A stretch of DNA of 64,000 nucleotides, from the NCBI GenBank assembly GCA_023417475.1, contig JAEZFP010000046.1:48356-112355 (forward strand), read 5' to 3'. This DNA is from Bacillota bacterium. GTDB taxonomy: Bacteria > Bacillota > UBA4882 > UBA8346. Shown here piece after piece: positions 59,279 to 64,000 of this stretch. The position numbers were made by a program, and so were the translations under genes. The number at the start of each line of letters is the position of its first letter. Position 1 is the stretch's first letter. The notes under the pieces were generated by a model, which was not told where the DNA came from, did not search any database, and worked only from the letters and a program-made list of their open reading frames with translations.

Positions 59279-59719
59279 TCATAACCCCTTTAACCGTTCA
59301 TCAAATCGGGCCCCGTGGGGTTCAATCACCAATTGCCGTGAACCCTCCGCTGTTCCGTATCCGATCCTGATCTCCAAATAGTCAACAAAATAAGCTTTTA
59401 AAAGATCGCCCCACTCGACCACCGTGACCCCCTCTTCCACCATGGCCTCCGGTTCGAAAATCGCCAGTTCCGCCGGGCGTTCCAGCCGGTATAAGTCAAG
59501 ATGGTTAAGGATAAAACGTCCTTCATACGTCTTGCGCAATTGAAAGGTGGGACTGGTGATCTCCGCCGCAATCGCCAATCCTTTCGCGATCCCTTTCGTC
59601 AAGGTAGTTTTTCCGGCGCCAAGCTCACCGGATAAAAAAAGAAGATCGCCAGGCCGCAACCGTTTCCCTAGATCTTCGCCAAAATCCAACATTGCTTGTT
59701 CCGATGCAATCTGCCACAT
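59279..59719 (-). CDS. tsaE: tRNA threonylcarbamoyladenosine biosynthesis ATPase TsaE
   Basis: A 146-residue P-loop ATPase. GELGAGKTTLTKG is the Walker A, followed by SPTFQLRKTYEG, NHLDLYRLERP and VTVVEWGDLL. It drives turnover of the TsaB-TsaD complex. ATG 59719 has AAAGGA seven bases before it; an in-frame start 39 bases upstream has none. It is the first gene of the operon. Confidence 0.96.
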   Translation of the reverse strand: MWQIASEQAMLDFGEDLGKRLRPGDLLFLSGELGAGKTTLTKGIAKGLAIAAEITSPTFQLRKTYEGRFILNHLDLYRLERPAELAIFEPEAMVEEGVTVVEWGDLLKAYFVDYLEIRIGYGTAEGSRQLVIEPHGARFDERLKGL

Positions 59720-59924
59720 GGTATTGTCCTTTATAGTATATAGCGCTATTTTGTCCAAAACGACTCAATTTTGAGGTGTTTTTTTGATAACAAATCACTT
59801 TGACAATATGAAACCCTTACAATAGCTTAACATGATTGCCGAAGCAGGTCAAGATTTGGAAATTGCGTTACTACGGTTCCCGCGAACCGGCCGACTGACG
59901 ATCCAAAAATCGGAGCACCATAGC

Positions 59925-59953
59925 AAATAAACCAGCCTGCAGCTGGTTTATTT
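59925..59953 (-). terminator. terminator-like hairpin of the mazEF operon
   Basis: AAATAAACCAGC (59925-59936) and GCTGGTTTATTT (59942-59953), a 12-bp perfect stem, 20 bases past the mazF stop. Confidence 0.8.
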
Positions 59954-59973
59954 CAAAACAATCCCAATCAACA

Positions 59974-60324
59974 TTAGTGAATCATTCGTAAACCGAGACT
60001 GATCTCCAATGCTGTGTTTACCTTGGTCATGACTTCCTCATCCAAATGGGTGACCCGTTCCTTCAATCGCTGTTTGTCAATGGTGCGCAACTGTTCCAAG
60101 AGGATGACCGAGTCTTTCTCCAAATGATATCTTTCAGCACTGATTTCGATATGAGTTGGTAATTTGGCGCGTTTAATCTTGGAGGTAATCGCTGCGATGA
60201 TCGTAGTCGGGCTGTAAGTGTTGCCAACATCATTCTGGATGATCAACACCGGTCTGAGACCGCCTTGTTCCGAGCCAAGTACCGGATTTAGATTGGCATA
60301 ATAAATTTCACCGCGACGAATCAT
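59974..60324 (-). CDS. MazF/PemK-type endoribonuclease toxin (NdoA-like)
   Basis: A 116-residue protein, essentially the EndoA/NdoA form: MIRRGEIYYANLNPVLGSEQ, RPVLIIQNDVGN, SPTTIIAAITSKIKRAKLPTH and DSVILLEQLRTIDKQRL. It cleaves mRNA at UACAU-like sites in Bacillus. I use ATG 60324 after AAGGGAT; a TTG directly before it is not needed. It is five bases after the antitoxin gene. Confidence 0.94.
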   Translation of the reverse strand: MIRRGEIYYANLNPVLGSEQGGLRPVLIIQNDVGNTYSPTTIIAAITSKIKRAKLPTHIEISAERYHLEKDSVILLEQLRTIDKQRLKERVTHLDEEVMTKVNTALEISLGLRMIH

Positions 60325-60329
60325 CAATA

Positions 60330-60605
60330 TTAATCCCTTTTGACAAGATATTTTTCATATTCGTCAAGTTCCCGGGATACTGTCTCCATTCCGTCTGCGG
60401 CGAATGCGCGATTAAGCTTGCCCATCTGTTGATATCCGACTCGCATTACCTCCAACCGTTCCCGGCGGCGGCGTTCCTCGACGAGGAGCAATACCGCCTC
60501 CCGGACGAAGGCGCTGCGATTTCCCGTTTCCCGGCGGACGATCCCATCAACCTCTTGGAGGAGATTTTCGGGCATGCTTACCGCGATACGTTTCGCTTGA
60601 GCCAT
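60330..60605 (-). CDS. RHH antitoxin (MazE/NdoAI-like)
   Basis: A 91-residue ribbon-helix-helix protein: AKRIAVSMPENLLQEVDGI, then RSAFVREAVLLLVEERRRRE. The remaining C-terminal part, ending ELDEYEKYLVKRD, is the toxin-binding tail. It neutralises the MazF partner and probably represses the operon. GGAGGT precedes ATG 60605 by six bases. In Bacillus the pair lies next to alr; here it lies between thiN and tsaE. Confidence 0.92.
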   Translation of the reverse strand: MAQAKRIAVSMPENLLQEVDGIVRRETGNRSAFVREAVLLLVEERRRRERLEVMRVGYQQMGKLNRAFAADGMETVSRELDEYEKYLVKRD

Positions 60606-60758
60606 CAATGCACCTCCAAGATTCTCTCAATGCCTGGTACTTTCAATTTTCAAATTTTGTCGCCTAGATTTATGCGACAGGCGTTGTTAGCTATATTATA
60701 TACAGTTTGGGTAATTTCAGTCAAATGGGATCCCCTGTCCCTACTTAACGGGAATCGG

Positions 60759-61424
60759 TTAGCGAAATGCTGCCAAGAAATATATTATGAGCAGGATTCC
60801 CTCTTCCAATTCAACCGTCGCCGTCGCTGTCCCCGTCACGAATTCATTATGAATACCGCGCGGTTTGGTGATTGACAAATCCTCACCGCAAAGCGGGTAA
60901 AGCAAACCCGCGGTACGCACTCCCCGCACCCGCAATCCAAGCGGCGCCAATGATACCGCCCAACCCGGACGGGCCGTTAACTCGGCGCGATCGGTCGTTA
61001 ACCAAATTTCATGACCGGGATCGAGCAGCCGCGCCCGTACCCCCCGTTCCGCCGCATTGAGCAAAAGCCCAATATTTCCAAGCGTGTGGTCGATTCGGCC
61101 TCCCAAAGCCCCCAATATGCGTATCTCGCTTGCACCCTCGGCAATCGCCAGGTCCAACGCTAACTCCAGATCGGTTTCGTCTTTTTGGGCCGGAAACTGC
61201 CGCAGCGACGCTCCCAAATCGATAAGGCGCTGCCGTTCGGAGGGTTCCAACGAATCAAAGTCCCCCAGTAAAAAATCCGGCAGGCGCAAGGGCAACGGTT
61301 GCGCCGTCAAAAAATAATGGCCGCCGGCATCGGCCGCGATGACCAACGCCGGGTCCGCGGCCAACTCGGCCGCTAACTGCGCCGGGTCCACCGGCCCAGC
61401 GCCGACGAGCAACGCCTGTTTCAT
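60759..61424 (-). CDS. thiN: thiamine pyrophosphokinase
   Basis: A 221-residue enzyme converting thiamine to thiamine pyrophosphate with ATP. The conserved motifs are IAADAGGHYFL, PDFLLGDFDSLEPSE, FPAQKDETDLELAL and GALGGRIDHTLGNIGLLL. In Bacillus it follows rpe/rsgA; here it stands alone after the ribosomal protein terminator. GGGGGG precedes ATG 61424 by four bases; the open frame reaches 61457. I see no TPP riboswitch in the short leader. Confidence 0.95.
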   Translation of the reverse strand: MKQALLVGAGPVDPAQLAAELAADPALVIAADAGGHYFLTAQPLPLRLPDFLLGDFDSLEPSERQRLIDLGASLRQFPAQKDETDLELALDLAIAEGASEIRILGALGGRIDHTLGNIGLLLNAAERGVRARLLDPGHEIWLTTDRAELTARPGWAVSLAPLGLRVRGVRTAGLLYPLCGEDLSITKPRGIHNEFVTGTATATVELEEGILLIIYFLAAFR

Positions 61425-61486
61425 GGTACCCCCCATTTCCAATTGCTCTGACCGCAAACGCCCATTCCCTAATTCGGACCCATAGC

Positions 61487-61514
61487 AAAAACACGACCGT
61501 AACGGTCGTGTTTG
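61487..61514 (-). terminator. terminator of the rplM-rpsI operon
   Basis: AAACACGACCG (61489-61499) pairs with CGGTCGTGTTT (61503-61513) around three bases, five bases past the rpsI stop. Confidence 0.85.
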
Positions 61515-61519
61515 AAAAA

Positions 61520-61930
61520 TTAACGTTTTGAGAATTGCGGAGCTTTACGGGCTTTCTTCAAGCCGTATTTACGACGTTCCTTCATCCGCGGATCGCGGGT
61601 TAAGAAACCGGCTTTCTTTAACGGGGAACGGAATTCGTCTTCCACTTTCAAAAGCGCCCGGGAAATTCCGTGACGAACCGCGCCGGCTTGACCGCTGACT
61701 CCACCGCCGTGGACGGTTACGAGCACATCATATTTGGCGTCATTGCCTGTGATCTCCAACGGTTGTTTCACAACCAGTTCGAGCATTTTCCGGCCGAAAT
61801 ACTCGCCGACCGGCTTCCCGTTCACAATAATATTTCCTTGACCGGCCACCAAACGAACTCTGGCAACCGAACATTTTCTCCGACCTGTACCGTAATAAAC
61901 GTTTTTATTTGATTTTTTAGCACGTGGCAT
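61520..61930 (-). CDS. rpsI: 30S ribosomal protein S9
   Basis: A 136-residue S9: YYGTGRRKCSVARVRLVAG, HGGGVSGQAGAVRHGISRAL and the C-terminal DPRMKERRKYGLKKARKAPQ ending in FSKR, which reaches the P-site tRNA. It has a somewhat longer N-terminus than the common form. GGAGG precedes ATG by eight bases. It follows rplM in the usual order. Confidence 0.98.
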   Translation of the reverse strand: MPRAKKSNKNVYYGTGRRKCSVARVRLVAGQGNIIVNGKPVGEYFGRKMLELVVKQPLEITGNDAKYDVLVTVHGGGVSGQAGAVRHGISRALLKVEDEFRSPLKKAGFLTRDPRMKERRKYGLKKARKAPQFSKR

Positions 61931-61949
61931 CGATGTTCATCCTCCTTTC

Positions 61950-62384
61950 TTAGGCCTTAATTTCGAGTGTTTCCGGTTGTTGCGCTTGATGCGGATGTTC
62001 AGATCCCCGGTATACTCGTAATTTTTTTAGCATTTGCCGGCCTAAGCGATTGTGAGGAAGCATTCCCCAGATAGTTTTGGTCAACGCGTATTCCGGTTTG
62101 TTCTTTAACAGGACACCGTATTTGGTCGCCTTCAAACCGCCGGGATACTGCGAATGGGTATAATGAATCTTGTCCTCCGCCTTATTACCGGTTAAAACAA
62201 CCTTTTCGGCGTTGATGATGATTACGTGGTCGCCACAGTCCACACTTGGCGTGTAGATCGGTTTGTGTTTACCCCGTAAGATGGTGGCTACTTGAGTAGC
62301 CAGGCGACCTAGGGTTTTGCCTTCAGCATCCACGACATACCATTTCTGCTGAAGCTCCTCGGCCTTTGCCAAGTAAGTCTTCAT
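61950..62384 (-). CDS. rplM: 50S ribosomal protein L13
   Basis: A 144-residue L13: MKTYLAKAEELQQKWYVVDA, GKTLGRLATQVATILRGKHK, HVIIINAEKVVLTGNKAEDK and GMLPHNRLGRQMLKKLRVYRGSEHPH. Length is normal. GGGAGAG precedes ATG. The leader of about 80 bases between promoter and start could hold an L13-type autoregulatory element, which I could not confirm by eye. Confidence 0.98.
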   Translation of the reverse strand: MKTYLAKAEELQQKWYVVDAEGKTLGRLATQVATILRGKHKPIYTPSVDCGDHVIIINAEKVVLTGNKAEDKIHYTHSQYPGGLKATKYGVLLKNKPEYALTKTIWGMLPHNRLGRQMLKKLRVYRGSEHPHQAQQPETLEIKA

Positions 62385-62474
62385 GATTAATCTCTCCCCC
62401 GCACATTGCTGCTAATTCTCCAATCAGACCGGGTCTGTTCAGAGAAAAAGGGCCGTACTTTTACGGACTTTAAT

Positions 62475-62503
62475 ATTATAACAAAAGAAGTAAAGTAAAG
62501 CAA
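62475..62503 (-). promoter_or_regulatory. promoter of rplM-rpsI
   Basis: On the minus strand TTGCTT (62503-62498), a 17-base spacer, and TATAAT (62480-62475). The inferred transcript starts near 62468, about 84 bases upstream of the rplM start. Confidence 0.75.
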
Positions 62504-62561
62504 ACATATTTCGGATTTATTTACCTAAAATTTCAGGTTTGCCATTGGCGTGGGATGTCGT

Positions 62562-62912
62562 TCAAATCTGCTTCATCGCAAACTTGTCCGGTCCGACCTC
62601 GGCAAGATAATCATGGCCGATCTGTTGAAAGATCTCCAAACCTTGCACAATCCGCACCCCCATCTCGGTGAGATAGTAGTCGACCTTTAAAGGGTACCCT
62701 TCGTAAACTTTTTTGGCGACAATGCCGTACTCCTGCAGCTCTTTGAGATGTTGGATCAACATTTTTTGGTTGATCCCGACAATATCCCGTTGCAATTTGG
62801 CCAGTTGTTTCGGGCCGAAACGCAGCCGCCAGATGATGATCGGCTTCCATTTCCCCCGGAGCATATCTAAAATGATCTCGACCGGGCAAGTAAATTTGTT
62901 CCGCAAGTACAT
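62562..62912 (-). CDS. HxlR-family transcriptional regulator
   Basis: A 116-residue winged-helix protein: CPVEIILDMLRGKWKPIIIW, RFGPKQLAKLQRDIVGINQKMLIQHLKEL and YPLKVDYYLTEMGVRIV are typical. The single C in the N-terminus (FTCPVE) is the conserved, often redox-reactive Cys of HxlR/YodB proteins. GAGGTG precedes ATG by seven bases. It is divergent from the PEBP gene, its likely target. Confidence 0.92.
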   Translation of the reverse strand: MYLRNKFTCPVEIILDMLRGKWKPIIIWRLRFGPKQLAKLQRDIVGINQKMLIQHLKELQEYGIVAKKVYEGYPLKVDYYLTEMGVRIVQGLEIFQQIGHDYLAEVGPDKFAMKQI

Positions 62913-63082
62913 TCGGCTTCACCTCGGCTCTCTTACGCTAAGTTTAACGCTTCGGCGCTTTGAAAACAAGCACTTACAAAAAAGTGGGTAGTTTACTTTG
63001 GTTACGCCACACCATATAATGGCCTTACGATCGCTGAGGCCTCACCGTCGATTCGAACAAATAGCAACTGGAGGTTAAAGAG

Positions 63083-63688
63083 ATGAATTTTTTTTGGCGT
63101 TCCCTACTACTTCCCTTACTCGTTCTCGCCATTGTTTTCTTACAATTTCCCTCCCTTGGCGGCGTGGCGGCGAAAGCGACGCAACAAATGGTTGTCACCA
63201 GTAGCGGCATTCAAAATGGCATTATTGACAAAAAATACGGAAAATACGGCACCGAATTTCTCAACGGTATGCCCAGTTACTCTTTACCGCTCAAGATAAC
63301 CGGCGCGCCCAAAGGCACCCGGTCATACAGCATTGTACTGCTTGATCACGACTCCGTTCCGGTCTGTGGTTTCTCCTGGATTCACTGGACGGTAGCGAAT
63401 TTGACTGTTGCGGAGTTACCTGAAAATGCCAGTATTAATCCAACCGGATTTATTCAAGGCGCGACCAGTTGGTCGAGCGGTTTGATGAAGAAAAAGGTGG
63501 AACGGCTTGATTCGGCGCGTTACGGCGGAATGACCCCGCCCGACAAACCCCATCAATACGAACTGAAGGTCTACGCTTTGGATTGCCTGCTTGATCTCCA
63601 ACCGGGTTTTTACCTAAACGAACTCTATAAAACGATGGAGAACCACACGCTCGCCACGGCGACGCTCACCGGAATTTATCAAAACTAA
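63083..63688 (+). CDS. exported YbhB/YbcL (PEBP)-family protein
   Basis: A 201-residue protein. A signal peptide (about 1-32) is followed by a phosphatidylethanolamine-binding-protein fold: SYSLPLKITGAPKGTRSYSI, the ligand-site pair LLDHDSVPVCGFSWIHWTVAN, and YGGMTPPDKPHQYELKVYALDC. The cytoplasmic YbhB has no export signal, so this is the secreted type. Divergent from the HxlR regulator. GGAGGT precedes ATG by seven bases. Confidence 0.92.
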   Translation: MNFFWRSLLLPLLVLAIVFLQFPSLGGVAAKATQQMVVTSSGIQNGIIDKKYGKYGTEFLNGMPSYSLPLKITGAPKGTRSYSIVLLDHDSVPVCGFSWIHWTVANLTVAELPENASINPTGFIQGATSWSSGLMKKKVERLDSARYGGMTPPDKPHQYELKVYALDCLLDLQPGFYLNELYKTMENHTLATATLTGIYQN

Positions 63689-63699
63689 CCCGTTACATG

Positions 63700-63737
63700 A
63701 AAAAGCTGCTCCAAAATCATTGGCGGCAGCTTTTTCC
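63700..63737 (+). terminator. terminator of PEBP gene
   Basis: AAAAAGCTGC (63700-63709) and GCAGCTTTTT (63726-63735), a 10-bp stem, 11 bases past the stop. Confidence 0.88.
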
Positions 63738-63844
63738 ATTTTTCATCCCGAAGTTCAGGACTGGCTTGTGCTCCACAGTTTGCCCAAGCCCCAGAGGCAT
63801 TAGCGTCTCCTTCTTCAGAACAACTTGGACCGCAACCGTCTTTT

Positions 63845-63880
63845 CTTGCTCGACGACTGCGTTTCCTTGCTCGACGACTG
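63845..63880 (+). repeat. 15-base direct repeat at the edge of an insertion element
   Basis: CTTGCTCGACGACTG occurs at 63845-63859 and again at 63866-63880, 21 bases apart, directly before the putative insertion-sequence end. The stretch 63738-63844 has no supported gene. Confidence 0.75.
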
Positions 63881-63882
63881 GA

Positions 63883-64000
63883 CGGTGTAAAATAATTTGT
63901 GTAAACCTCCGATAAAGGAACTAATAAGATGGAGGAATACAAAATGGGCATATTAAGCAGTGAACAAATAAGAGGATTAATCAAAGAACATAACCTAAAA
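63883..64000 (+). mobile_element. left end of an IS256-like insertion sequence, right end outside window
   Basis: The sequence CGGTGTAAAATAATTTGTGT, followed by AAACCTCC, resembles IS256-family terminal inverted repeats (which share TAATT-GTGTAAA-type cores). It lies just upstream of a transposase-like start. The exact tip is uncertain by some ten bases, and the other end and target duplication are not visible. Confidence 0.6.
63944..64000 (+). CDS. IS256-family (Mutator type) transposase, N-terminus only
   Basis: Nineteen codons are visible: MGILSSEQIRGLIKEHNLK, followed by the window edge. The pattern (S/T-x-EQI-x-x-LIKE-x-N-L/I-K) matches the opening of IS256/COG3328 transposases. GGAGG lies eight bases before the ATG at 63944; an in-frame ATG at 63929 is possible. 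A short match, so this is a tentative call. Confidence 0.55.
   Translation, partial: MGILSSEQIRGLIKEHNLK

Noticed and set aside
62385..62470. L13 autoregulatory leader in the rplM 5' region
   Set aside because: A short stem around 62450 can be drawn, but I could not match the known L13 leader consensus by eye. A covariance-model search would decide.
63685..63984. Minus-strand ORF of 99 codons at the right end
   Set aside because: It reads through the insertion-sequence end and the terminator of the PEBP gene; low-complexity Arg-rich composition comes from the direct repeat.

Overview
The window reads as chromosome of an endospore-forming bacterium of the Bacillota. It carries yqfC, yqfD, yabQ, a SpoIID-type protein and a spore photoproduct lyase, plus the phoH / yqfF / ybeY / dgkA / cdd / era block typical of that phylum. 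It also encodes a 319-residue secreted protein that looks like an outer-membrane beta-barrel, with a signal peptide, alternating strands and a final Phe. Spore genes together with a porin-like protein suggest a two-membrane (diderm) spore former, perhaps of the Limnochordia / Hydrogenispora type. That placement is inferred from gene content only.

Layout. 1-4.6 kb: end of a YeiH-type exporter with its LysR regulator, a DUF134 regulator plus NifX-like pair behind a 16-bp palindrome, and an acyl-CoA synthetase with an XRE-cupin regulator. 5-10 kb: a lytic transglycosylase, a 943-residue protein with a decayed nuclease-like N-terminus and a triplicated motif, and a membrane-anchored TPR protein. 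10-15.6 kb: a YibQ-type deacetylase-fold protein and two tandem paralogous membrane proteins, each an AlkP-like domain fused to a polytopic domain. 15.6-25.6 kb: accessory stretch with a dispersed 60-bp repeat, a 56-residue ORF, adenine deaminase, a UbiB-like kinase, small secreted proteins, a 42-bp triple tandem repeat, a CAP-domain protein, an orphan MotB and YabQ. 25.7-28.9 kb: two small membrane proteins with secD and secF behind a consensus promoter. 29.1-41.6 kb: an HD-domain gene, then a long minus-strand run yqfC-yqfD-phoH-yqfF-ybeY-dgkA/PAP2-cdd-GNAT-era-spoIID-queA-tgt-yajC ending at a strong terminator. 41.9-50.8 kb: the porin-like gene, dnaB, a YnzC-like protein with a His/Cys tail, a diacylglycerol glycosyltransferase, a DUF4015 protein, a FadR-type regulator, a TolB-like propeller and murB. 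51-57 kb: splB, veg, ykuK, ksgA, a receiver-GGDEF protein, an orphan solute-binding protein and an L,D-transpeptidase. 57.3-62.5 kb: phoU, rimI, tsaB, tsaE, mazEF, thiN and the rplM-rpsI operon. 62.5-64 kb: an HxlR regulator divergent from a PEBP-family protein, then the left end of an IS256-like element cut by the window edge.

Most of the window is housekeeping, envelope and sporulation. The points I would follow first are the spore photoproduct lyase whose hydrogen-donor Cys position reads Ser, the tandem AlkP-like membrane pseudo-enzymes, the 943-residue repeat protein, the apparent CTG start on the DUF134 gene, and the 60-bp repeats that bracket a 56-residue ORF. I saw no CRISPR array, rRNA, tRNA or prophage.
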